Shown here: piece after piece, positions 11,255 through 21,648 of the stretch
Layout: the number at the start of each line of letters is the position of its first letter
How positions within the stretch are numbered: position 1 is the stretch's first letter
NCBI GenBank assembly: GCA_030161315.1
Contig: BSQW01000014.1
Coordinates: forward strand, 32,424,545 to 32,488,544
Direction of reading: 5' to 3'
Length of the DNA: 64,000 nucleotides
Source: Eutrema japonicum
Taxonomy: Eukaryota; Streptophyta; Magnoliopsida; Brassicales; Brassicaceae
Position numbers and translations under genes: made by a program
The notes under the pieces: generated by a model
What the model saw: only the letters and a program-made list of their open reading frames with translations
Told to the model about the DNA's origin: nothing
Database searches by the model: none

Positions 11255-13356
11255 ATTCTCCCAAACTTAAACCTTTGCTTGTCCTCAAGCAAACAAGAAT
11301 AAAGAAAGGGAGAAGACTAAAAATGGGAGCTCAAATCCAAAAGTGCCATAAAAAGAATTCAACTCAATGTCCAAGTTACTAGCTCTAAGATGCGATCAAA
11401 CAAGTCTACTCAAAAAGAGCTAGCCATATCTTTCCCTATACGAATCAAATTCAAGCCTTAACCTACACAAGCACTAATATCATCCAATCCTTTAACATTC
11501 ATTATTTGTTTCAAGTGAATCATGCTCATGCAAGTCAAGTGAATCCATTTGGCTAGGGTGAAGGTATTGAGATAAAGATGATCTCAAATGTATGGGATTA
11601 CTCCAATGCAAGGGATCTCTCAATGAATGAGCAAGGTTTAGCAAAATGCTAAGAGTAAAAGGCAATCTATGCATACAAGGATAGACTCACATCTACCCAA
11701 TTCCTAAAATGTCTCTAACCCTAGCATATCTACCCATGAAGTCTTCATCCTAAGCAACCCTTTTCTCACTTGGAATTTTTGCCGTCATGTCCCATACTTG
11801 AACTCCTTCTTCCACTTCATACTTTCTCACTTGGGGAATTTCTTCTTCTCCGTTGAATCTTGTGGTCTCGTGCTTTGTTGTTTCTTTAGCTCTTCTTTCT
11901 TTCTTTTTATTTGTCTTGCCTCATCATATACCAATTGATGCCTTAGCCAATTTTTGGCTTTTTCCTTTGTTTCTATGAGGCTATAACTATCACTAAGAGC
12001 TTTTCTTGATAACTTGCACTAACCACATCACAATATTGCATTCCCCTTTCACTTTCACTTTCTCCCTTTTGAACCCACTTCCTTCTTATCCACAATTCCA
12101 TTAGTCACACATTTTCGTTCACACCAAACCCAAAACTTCCCTTTCCCACGAGCCTATCCTAGTCTAGCCTTTGATGTTTGGCTAGATCTACATGCAAACC
12201 TATCTTTGTCGCCCTAAACTCAACACTTTTTGCCAAGCTTACTCGAAAAATTAGGCCTCACATACGCACACTAAAGATTTTGGCTTGAAAGGAGGGTAGG
12301 TTAAAGGTATGGTAAACCGTTCCAATGATGGGAATCAGCTACTTGGACTAGCAAAAGAGTGGTGAAAAGGATAAAAGAGCCCAAGTATGTATATGGTAAC
12401 CATGAATTCACTATGCAATGCACAAGCATGATAATTTCAATGTCAAAATTATGGTTTTCACTTAGGTAGGATTGAAATCAAATCAAGACTTGCTTTAGCT
12501 AAGACCCTAGTAGTGAAATGCAAGATCGAAATAGGGTTCATCCTTGATTTCAACACGAGATCAAAAGTATCAAACAACAAGCAACGAAGACATTGAATCA
12601 ATCTCTAAAAATGACACTTTACAAGGATAAATCTATCATTGCTCCTAATGCTCATGCAAAGCTACCTAATATGCTATGCATCTAGACTCAATCCTATATG
12701 GAATGCACAAAAGTTCAAATTTTTTAAAATTATTGAAAATGCATGATATGCATGAGACTCAAGATGTAAAAGGCAAAATAAGATCACAAAACACAAAGTT
12801 AGATAACACATAGACCCTCCCCCAAACTTAAATTACACAGTTCCTTGTGTAATAGAAGCTTAAGAGAGAGCTAGACAATGCATGAAAGAGAGAAGAATAT
12901 ATGATTCTAAATGCTATTCACAAAGTTTGGAGTATTACCTTGGAAATGAATAGAGGGAACGAGAGTGATCACCTCAATCCTACACACCTTTGTCCTTAAG
13001 CCCATGACCATTAGACCATAAAGAACCTATTCACACTAAGCAAACCCATCAAAAAGAACAAGAAAACATAGAAAGTCATAAAAAGAGAGTATGTACAAGG
13101 ATAAGCTTGGGGTGTCTCCTAAGAGCACTTTGTTTAAAGTCACTAAATTTGACTTTGGTTACCTTTTTCTGCGGGTGAGAGGGGTAGGCGGGAGTAGGAT
13201 CCCTTGGATTTCTTCTTCCGCCTCGCATTTCCTATACAAACCATCCGAGCCAACCTAAGACAAAGCAAACGTCATTAGATACCGGTCTCTCCCCCAAACT
13301 TAAATCACACCGTCTCGGTGTGAAATAAGCCTAAGGAAAGGACCAAAAACTAGAGA
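11255..13356 (-). mobile_element. Athila internal 3' non-coding region, with fragments of pol
   Basis: On the minus strand this ends TTGCTTGAGGACAAGCAAAGG just before the LTR, a conserved Athila 3' signature. It contains GTTTGGGGGAGGG (near 12820) and AGGAGACACCCCAAGC (near 13105), typical of the stretch that follows Athila pol. A 70-bp piece at 13183-13255 matches the integrase start seen at 20790-20840. 13262-13356 repeats the stretch at 16490-16582. No env-like ORF is present, so this element differs from the one at 14197-21648. Confidence 0.6.
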
Positions 13357-14196
13357 AAACAATACTCAAATTGCATAAATCAAAAGGATCAATCTCTTAC
13401 AAATCACTCTTAGAGAGGGTTTTTGCTTAAGAAAAGACTTGGCCCATCAAAATTAGGTTTTTGGGCATAAATAGTGAACAGTGTCGAACCGGTTCGACCC
13501 GGGACAAACCGGGTACCGACCCGGGACAAACCGGGTACCGACCCGGGACAAACCGGGTACCGACCCGGTTTAGTTGGATAAAAAGTTTTTGTCGGCCAAT
13601 ACCGAGGTCACTCGTCGGTACAACACCTCGGTATTGAGTGGGTTTGTGCACCGACGAGGGGTACCGAGCAGTGACATCGGTATTGAGAGGAGATGCTTGA
13701 TGTTTCTTCGACGGATACCGAGGTCACTCCTCGGTATCGTTGCTCGGTATTAAGGGATTTCCCCCCCCCCGGGTTTACTCAGAGAGCGCACCGATCAGTT
13801 GCACCGAGCAGTGACCTCGGTACAATCCCCTGAAGCTTCGATACCGACGTCACTCCTCGGTGTTGCACGTCGGTACTGAGGCTGCCTTCCTCCGTCTTCT
13901 ATACCGATCAGTTGTACCGAGCAGTGACCTCGGTGCAATCCTTCTGCCTTCAATACCGATGAGAGGTACCGACCAGTTACGTCGGTACAGTCTCTGTCTT
14001 CTCTCCTCGGGTCTCGAATCTCCTACGAAGCACCTGAAATACGACCCAAAACATGTAAAGACTCTCTAGGACTAAATGTGGATACATTAGACTCCTAAAA
14101 TGATTAAAATGCTAAAGAGATAACATGAACTATATGCAAATTACTCGAAACCTAAATGAAACGGATGCTAGAATGATGCAAGATATGATGATATCA
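13357..14196 (-). repeat. Athila LTR D (minus), truncated
   Basis: Ends on + at GATGATATCA (14196), followed by the Athila 3' signature CCCCCAAACTTA and TTGCTTGTCCTCAAGC. The left part is missing, so the LTR joins internal sequence of another Athila at 13357. It carries three copies of CGACCCGGGACAAACCGGGTAC (13495-13570) and an array of ACCGAGGTCACTC.TCGGTA palindromic units (13575-14000). Confidence 0.7.
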
Positions 14197-16635
14197 AATC
14201 CCCCAAACTTATTTCTTTGCTTGTCCTCAAGCAAAAGCATCACTAAAAGAGTTCAAGTCCAAGTGCAAACTCTAAGGTACGATCAAACATGTCTACTCAA
14301 AAGGGGATAGCCATGTCCATCCTTACATGAATCAAGCTTAAGCCTCAACCTACACAAGCCTTCCTGTCATCCAATCCTTTGACATTCAATTAGCGGTTTC
14401 TTAGTGGATCGTGTTCATGCAATGCAAATAAACTCATTTGGCTAAGGATACGGTTTTGAGACAAAGAAGATCTCAATGCATGAGGCGGTTTCCGAACAAG
14501 TGATCTCTCATTGATAGGGATGTCAATCGGGCTAGCCCGGCCCAGCCCGGCCCGAAACCTGTAAAGCCCGAATATATTTGAGCTCGGCCCGAAAAAAATC
14601 GGGCCTAAATTCCAAAGCCCGGCCCGGCCCGGACAGGGCTTTAGGGTTTTTCGGGCTTTTTTTTACAAACACAAAAATTCATAATTCTCAAATGAATAAT
14701 TAAAACAAAATATTTATAAAAATAAATATAAATTGAAATGTATTATATCAAATCCAATTAAATTTAAAAGCAAAAGTTTGACAAAAAACAAATAAAATTC
14801 AAATAAATTGTATTACCAAATAAAACCTAAAATCAAAACACTTCAAATCTAGGTAGTAGAGTTTAGATTAGAATATAATTCATCGTATTCTAAATCCTCA
14901 TCACCATCAAGAGGCGCATATATAAAAAAATATATATTAAGTTTTGACATGTATAAATCATATAGAAATGTCATTAAAAGTCTATAGATAATGATTCTAA
15001 GAAAATGAAGTAAATATTGATGAATGATAATAGTACATGGATCACAAAATGTATAGAAAATATGTCAAATTATTATTTTTAGAAAGATAAATATTGAAAT
15101 AAAATCTCTAACTAATTAAAATGTAAAGTTCCGGGCTTTTCGGGCTAGCCCGAGCCCGTTCGGGCTAAGCCCGAAAAACACACTAGCCCGAAAAGCCCGA
15201 TTTGTTTTCGGGCTTATATTTCTAGGCCCGAACCCGCTGTTTTTCAGGGCCGGGCCGGGCCGGGCCAGCCCTCGGGATTTGGCCCTAATTGACACCCCTA
15301 CTCATTGACGGAATGGACATTGGCAAAATGCTAAGGGTGAAAAGCAATCGATGCATACAAGGCTAGACTTCCATCTACCAAATGTCCCAACGCAAATTCG
15401 ACCATAATTCTAAACCCACAAGGAACCAATCCTAGCTACCCTTCTCAAGGCATTTTTGCCTTCTTATTCCACATCTCTTCCTCATCTTTCTTTTTTCATA
15501 AGCATTTAGGGGGTTTCTTCTTCAACCAATGGTTTGGCTTTCTTCACTTTCCTTGGCCTAGCTCCTCTTTTAGATTCTTTAGTCTCTCTCATTTTTCTTC
15601 ATGCTTTGTCTTAGCCATTTTGGCTTATTTTCTTTCTTTTCACAACTAGAGACTATCTTTTCAACACTTTAGAGCTAAACCTCATATATTCTTGCCAACC
15701 ATTACAACCTTATTGCTTCCCCTAGTCATCATTCCGAATCTCTTCCTTTCTTTCCACTTTTCCAATCCCAAAATCTTTATTTTCCTTCTTTTTCATCCAT
15801 TCCCCTCGTCCCAAATACCATCCTATCTAACTTAGCCTAATCTAGCTCATGATGTGCGAGCTAGTTCTACATGGAAGCCTTTCCTTGTCGCTCTAGACCC
15901 AATACTTTTTGCTAAGTCCATTAAAAAATAAGGCCTCACAACGCTCACTAAACATGTAGGCTTGAAAGAAGGTCGGGTTCAAGGTGGGGTGAACCATTCC
16001 AAAGATGGGAATTGGCTACTTGGGCCAACAAGAGTGGTAAAAAGGAATAAGATGACCTAAGTATGTATGCGGAATCTATGAGTTTATTATGCAATGCATG
16101 AACACGATAATTAATGTGTCAAAGTTAAGGTTCTCACTTAGATAGGATTGGATTCAAATCGAAACTTGCTTCCGCTAAGACCTAAGTAATGAGTCATGAG
16201 ATCCAAACATAGTTCGACCTTGATTACGCACACAAGATCTAAATCATAGGACTTAAACTCTTAAAGCGACACTTCACAAGGAGGAATCATTCTAGCTCCT
16301 AATGCACATGCAATGCATTATCTACGTGCTATGCATCTAGACTCAATCCTACATGAAGTGAAAATGCGTCCTAAATGACTTCTTTTTGTCTTTTCATTTT
16401 CAATTTTTTTTTTTCAAATTTGTTTGGTTTTTCTATGCCTTAGATGTATGCATGAGACTCAAAATGCAAATTCAAAATAAGACAAAGCAAATGTTATTAG
16501 ATACCGGTCCCTCTCCCAAACTTAAATCACACCGTCTCGGTGTGAAATAAGCCTAAGGAAAGGACCAAAAACTAGAGAAAACTATACAATGCAAGACTTA
16601 GAAGAAAAATATATACAAGAGTTTTGGATTCATAC
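14197..16635 (-). mobile_element. Athila 3' non-coding region downstream of the env-position ORF
   Basis: Non-coding stretch between the ORF end and LTR D. It includes the GTTTGGGAGAGGG-like motif and the hairpin CACCGTCTCGGTGTG (16527-16542). A hAT element (14515-15300) splits it. No coding region recognised. Confidence 0.6.
14515..15300. mobile_element. Non-autonomous hAT element, 786 bp
   Basis: Starts TAGGGATGTCAATCGGGC and ends AATTGACACCCCTA, imperfect terminal inverted repeats of hAT type. Flanked by the exact 8-bp duplication CTCATTGA (14507-14514 and 15301-15308), the hAT hallmark. Subterminal GGCCCGGCCC-rich blocks face each other (14530-14640 and 15130-15275) around an AT-rich core. 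No transposase ORF. Confidence 0.9.
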
Positions 16636-18381
16636 CTAGAAGCGTTGAGATGGGGACGAAGACCCCATTGAGTAAGATGGATTACTTGAGACGGGAGACG
16701 GGGACCGCATCGCTCTCCTCTTTGTTGCTTTATCCGGTTGGGCTGTGGGTTGGCTAGTACTCATGACCAATGCCCAATCCTCTCCTCGAGGCGGTAGATT
16801 TGTGTCCATGACAACATCCCCTCCTTCACCGGCCCTTGATGAACTCGCTCCGCAACCTCCGTCCTTGAGCTCATTGATGGTTCGTCCCGTGGCTTTAACC
16901 GTCTTCTTTAAAGACTTGATCGTCTTGACCATCTTCTTCATGTTTTTGTTTTGCCATTTACACATGCTTTGGAGGAGACGAGTTTGGTGGTGAGCGTGTC
17001 TTGTGGCCGCGTTAGTGATAGCCCCATCATAAGGGTCAAAGTGGTAGCGCTCACTACCGTACACTGTATCGGGTGACGACTCATTTGGCACCTCCTCGTC
17101 GAGATCAAGAGATTCGTCGGTCGAGGTTCTCCATTGCACACTATTGCGGAACGCTTGCATAGGCGGATCGATGATGGAGTTGTAGAGGTACTCTTGGGGA
17201 GGAATAAACATGACGTTCCTCGGATCATGGAAGTTGGTGAGCGCGGGATTAGGCAAGAGGACTTGTGCCAGAGATGTCTTGGTGAGTTGGAGGTTGTAAG
17301 CCATTTTGCCTTCGATATATCCCTTGAAGAACTTAGTCTTTGAAAGGTAGGTCGCATCCAAAGATTTCCACTCGTTGGCACTAACCGACACCTTGATGCC
17401 CTTTTCCAAAAGAATAGACGTTATGATCCATCCGATGCAAATTATGGCATTCTTTGACTTTGTCTTCCAAGCCCAATTCCGGTAAGCGAACAAGTGTCTC
17501 ACCAAGAGTGTTGCGAGACAAGGAAGTCTCTCTGGCCCCTCGAACGCTTTACCATTGCGGAGAATGGGGAGAATGGGCTTTAGACCAAGCCCCAACAACT
17601 CCATCTCCTCCGTAGTAACCGTGTCAATCTCCACCTTGTGGAAGAAATTGTGGACCAATGCCTTGTGCGCGTAGCGAATAGCCGGGTGCCTAATGCTTGC
17701 ACTCTTAGAGGTGCCGGCCTCAAATTCCCCGAAGGCAATCGTTGCCCAAAGATTTCGGAGCTCGAGTCGCGGATAATCAAAGTATTTCCGACTGTAGGTA
17801 CGTTCTTCCCTAAACCCGAATATCTCGCAAAGCTCGCGGAAAGTGACGGTGTAGGTAGTGCCCATGAGCCCGAACTTTAAAATCCCAAACCCGGAATTTG
17901 CATCTTCCGTGTCGTAGAACTTAGCTCGAAGGGTGGCTATGAACTTGCAGGAGAGTGCCTTGAAAGCTTCATGCTTCATGCTCATGAACTTCTTTAGCCC
18001 CATATTCTCAAAAAGAGTCCACACTTTGTCACTTATCCCCATCTTGTCCATCATCTCCGCATCGACAAATTTGCCTTGCTCGAACTTCATTTGGCAAAAT
18101 TTGTCGAAGTAATCTTGCTCGTTTGGCTTTGTCCGTTGCGCCACTGGGATTTCTCCACTTGAGCTCTCACTCTCGACCTCTTCTTCGACTCTCTTGCCCT
18201 TTCCCTTTGCCGTTTTCTTGGCTTTAGAGCTCGTAGCCGCGGTTTTAGCCTTTGTCTTGGCACTACGTTTGGCAATCCCTTTTCTCTTTTCCGCGGCCAT
18301 AGCTTGGGCAATTCCTTTCCTTTTCCCTACTGTCGAAACCTTGGTTCTTGCCCGTGTCGATGGAGCGCCCTTGTCAGACAT
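16636..18381 (-). CDS. Athila env-position ORF (ATHILA ORF-1 family), intact
   Basis: 581 codons without a break, ATG at 18381. It lies between pol and the 3' LTR, where Athila elements carry an extra ORF sometimes called env-like. The N-terminus (residues 1-75) is rich in Lys and Ala (KRKGIAKRSAKTKAK) and resembles a nuclear or nucleic-acid-binding tail. The acidic stretch VEEEVESESSSG follows. The middle holds a conserved block (FGFREERTYSR, ERLPCLATLLVRHLFAYR) and a hydrophobic run near KNAIICIGWIITSILL, a possible membrane segment. The C-terminal part has a basic coiled coil (NMKKMVKTIKSLKK). No signal peptide is visible. TTTGTAG just before the ATG could be a splice acceptor, as for spliced env mRNAs. 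Function unproven. Confidence 0.82.
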   Translation of the reverse strand: MSDKGAPSTRARTKVSTVGKRKGIAQAMAAEKRKGIAKRSAKTKAKTAATSSKAKKTAKGKGKRVEEEVESESSSGEIPVAQRTKPNEQDYFDKFCQMKFEQGKFVDAEMMDKMGISDKVWTLFENMGLKKFMSMKHEAFKALSCKFIATLRAKFYDTEDANSGFGILKFGLMGTTYTVTFRELCEIFGFREERTYSRKYFDYPRLELRNLWATIAFGEFEAGTSKSASIRHPAIRYAHKALVHNFFHKVEIDTVTTEEMELLGLGLKPILPILRNGKAFEGPERLPCLATLLVRHLFAYRNWAWKTKSKNAIICIGWIITSILLEKGIKVSVSANEWKSLDATYLSKTKFFKGYIEGKMAYNLQLTKTSLAQVLLPNPALTNFHDPRNVMFIPPQEYLYNSIIDPPMQAFRNSVQWRTSTDESLDLDEEVPNESSPDTVYGSERYHFDPYDGAITNAATRHAHHQTRLLQSMCKWQNKNMKKMVKTIKSLKKTVKATGRTINELKDGGCGASSSRAGEGGDVVMDTNLPPRGEDWALVMSTSQPTAQPDKATKRRAMRSPSPVSSNPSYSMGSSSPSQRF

Positions 18382-19681
18382 TGTACCTACAAATATCCTT
18401 GAGACAATTTGTGAGCATAGGTATAATTTCTGATCAAATCAACAAGGGTTCACCAAAAGATGAGCTAAGAGCAACGAACCAAGGTGACAATTCACACTTA
18501 ACAAGCAAATTACTCCAATTCACAATCCCTAATTCTCAAAATTTCAATTTCTCAAATTTTCATCAAACCATCAACAATTTGCACATGAATCATCAAGTTT
18601 AAACATAGATAAACCATCCCCAAGGTATTTGTAGAAGTGAAAAGCAATATCAAACCACATTCAAGGAATATTTTCTTAAGAACAAAAACCATGGTTTTAT
18701 GAAGTTTAATTGAATAATACCTTGGGAGATTGGGATTAAATGCTTGGAATGATGATAAATCCAAAAAGATCAGTGAAAATCGAGACTATGGGGCTTGGAA
18801 TTGTGAAATTTGGTTGAGAAAAGAGGGAGATGTGATGAAATTTTGCATTAGAATCGCGAAAATAGGTTGAGATGAAAGGCTATGGTCGCGTGGGAGAAGA
18901 AGAAGAAGAAGACTTACCTGGGTCGGGTCTGATCTAACCTGGGTGGGTACCGAATATTTTTTTTAAAATGGTCAATACCGAGGTCACTCGTCGGTACCAC
19001 ACCTCAGTATTAACTGATTTTTTAAAATTATTCGTTGAATACCGACGTCACTCCTCGGCATTGGTCATCGGTATTGACATACCGAGGTCACTCTTCGGTG
19101 CAACACATCGGTGTTAAGGAGATTTTCCTCCTGTTTCCATACCGACGTGTTGTACCGATCTGTGACGTCGGTATTGAAACCTCGGTGTTAGGCATCGGTA
19201 TCGACATACCGAGGTCACTCCTCGGTGCAACACATCGGTGTTAAGGAGATTTTCCTCCTGTTTCCATACCGACGTGTTGTACCGATCTGTGACGTCAGTA
19301 TAGGCCCCTCGGTGTTAGGCATCGGTACTACCATACCGAGGTCATTCCTCGGTGTTCGCCATCGGTATGGACATACCGAGGTCACTCCTCGGTACCACAC
19401 ATCGGTGCTAAGGGATTTTCCTCCTGTTTCCATACCAACGTGTTGTACCGATCTGTGACGTCGGTATTGGTCCCTCGGCGAGTCCATACCGAGGTCACTG
19501 GTCGGTATCTTTTCTCGGTATTAGCCCTTGAACTTGGAACCCCTATGCACACTTAACAAAAACATCAAAAAGATCTAGCAAAGATAGAAAAAGAGATAAA
19601 CAAAAAAGGAAATATATACAATGATAAGCTTGGGGTGTCTCCCAAGAGCACTTTGTTTAACGTCACTAAGTTCGACGTTTG
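18382..19681 (-). repeat. Leader upstream of the env-position ORF, with a palindromic tandem array
   Basis: Between pol and the 581-codon ORF. 18950-19515 is an array of ATACCGAGGTCACTCCTCGGT-type units and related TGTTGTACCGATCTGTGACGTC units. The higher-order period is about 127 bp (ATACCGAGG at 19079 and 19206). The units fold on themselves (ACCGAGG with CCTCGGT). The same motif fills LTR D. AAGCTTGGGGTGTCTCC near 19627 is the conserved post-pol stretch. Confidence 0.75.
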
Positions 19682-21625
19682 TTACCGTTCCCAAGCTAGA
19701 GGGACATCATCGAGAGGGATCGAGCCTCCCTTTTCGACGATTTGATTTGCTCGGTAGAGTTTGAGCCTTTGGCCATTTGAAATGAAATCTTGGCCCTCCT
19801 TGTTAACAAGTACCACGGCTCCATATGGCCTTACTTCCTTAACTTCAAACGGACCCGACCACCTCGACTTGAGCTTCCCGGAAAAAAGCTTCAACAGGGA
19901 GTTGAACAATAGCACCAAGTCTCCAACTTTGAAGTCCTTACGCAAGATCTTCTTATCATGGAAGGCCTTGGTCCATTCTTTGTAGATCCTCGAGCTCTCA
20001 TAGGCCTCAAGCCTAGTCTCCTCTAACTCTTGTAGTTGAATTAACCTCCTCTCTTTTGCGGTCTTGATGTCGAAATTAAGAAGATTCACCGCCCATAAGA
20101 CCTTGTATTCCAACTCAACTGGTAGGTGGCATGACTTCCCATAGAGCAAGTTGAATGGTGTAGTCCCTATAGGCATCTTAAAAGCAGTCCGGTATGCCCA
20201 TAAAGCATCATCCAACTTGTTGGCCCAATCCTTTCTTGAACTCCTAACCGTCCTTTCTAGTATGGCTTTGATTTGCCGGTTGGATACTTATACTTGGCCA
20301 CTCGTTTGAGGATGGTAGGGTGTTGCTACCTTATGCCTCACACCATGCGTCTTAAGTAGACTCCCAAACACTTTATTGATGAAATGACTACCCCCATCAC
20401 TAATGACCACCCTTGGAACTCCCAACCTTGGGAAGATTACGGACTTGAACAGTTTTAGAACGACCTTAGCATCGTTGCTCGGGCTTGCAATGGCTTCCAC
20501 CCATTTAGAGACGTAATCAACCGCCACCAATATGTATTGGTTACCATATGATGACGGGAAAGGTCCCATAAAATCGATGCCCCATACGTCAAACATCTCC
20601 ACCACAAGGATTGGGTTTTGGGGCATCTCATCTCTCCTCCCAATGTTCCGTTTCCTTTGGCACGCATCACATGTGGAGACAAAGAGGTGCGCATCTTGAA
20701 TAATGAAGGCCACCAAAAACTGGATGGCAAGACCTTTGTAGCGGTTTTGTAGGATGCATGATGCCCACCATAGCTTGACCCGTGACAATGGAGTAGGATC
20801 CCTTGGATTTCTTCTTTCGCCATGCATTTCCTATAGTATCTCATCACGTTGTATAATTAGGGCTCGTCCCAATAGTATCTCATCACGTCGTGGAAGAACT
20901 TCTTCTTCTTATACCCATCCAAAGGCGGTTCCTTCCCACACACTAAGTAGTTCACTAGGTCCGCAAACCACGGTAGTTTCTCGTCTTGTAACCCATTGAC
21001 ACTCTCTAGTCCTCGCACGGCTTTAACCCCTTTCTTCAAGACACCAACAACCACGAGACTCTCCTCGGGGAGCTTATCATCAATCGGGACAAGGTCTTCA
21101 ATCCTCATTCTAGACAAGTGATCCGCGACTCCATTCTCTATCCCCTTCTTGTCAACTATCTCCAAGTCAAACTCTTGTAGAAGCAAGATCCAACGGAGTA
21201 ACCTTGGCTTTGTGTCTTTCTTTGCATGAATGTATCTTAGGGCCGCGTGATCGGTGTAGACAATCACCTTTGATCCCACAACATAAGACCTAAATTTCTC
21301 CATTGCAAAGACCACGGCTAGCAACTCCTTTTCCGTTGTCGCATACCGGGCTTGAGTGTCATCTAAGGTCCTACTTGCATAGTAGATGACATTGGTTCTC
21401 TTGTCCTTCCTTTGGCCCAAGACCGCTCCAACCGCGTAGTCACTAGCATCACACATGATCTCGAAAGGAAGATCTCAATCCGGTGCTTGGACAATGGGAG
21501 CACTAACCAACGCCTTCTTGATCTCTAGAAACGCTACCATACATTCCTCATCAAACACGAACTCGACCTCCTTGAAAAATAGCCTTGTGAGAGGCCTCGT
21601 GATCTTCGAGAAGGATAACCTAAGG
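19682..21625 (-). pseudogene. Athila pol: end of reverse transcriptase, RNase H and integrase, broken
   Basis: From 21625 downwards it reads the end of RT (VFDEECMVAFLEIKKAL), RNase H (FEIMCDASDYAVGAVLG, VYTDHAALRY), then integrase: zinc-binding part (HHASYKTA, CDACQRKRN), core (GIDFMGPF, VISDGGSHF, HPQTSGQV) and C-terminal part (LLYGKSCHLPVELEYK, WSGPFEVKEV). Lesions: a stop at 21474, a small direct duplication of ATAGTATCTCATCACGT (20832 and 20872) with a frame change, and a TAA at 20290-20288 exactly where the third catalytic residue (Glu) of the DDE triad is expected. Gag, protease and most of RT are deleted, so the primer-binding site nearly touches the RT end. Confidence 0.88.
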
Positions 21626-21626
21626 G

Positions 21627-21648
21627 ATCCCTGGCAACGGCGCCAAAT
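21627..21648 (-). other. Athila primer-binding site
   Basis: On the minus strand ATTTGGCGCCGTTGCCAGGG follows the LTR end directly. This is the Athila-type site, complementary to tRNA-Asp in known elements. Confidence 0.8.
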
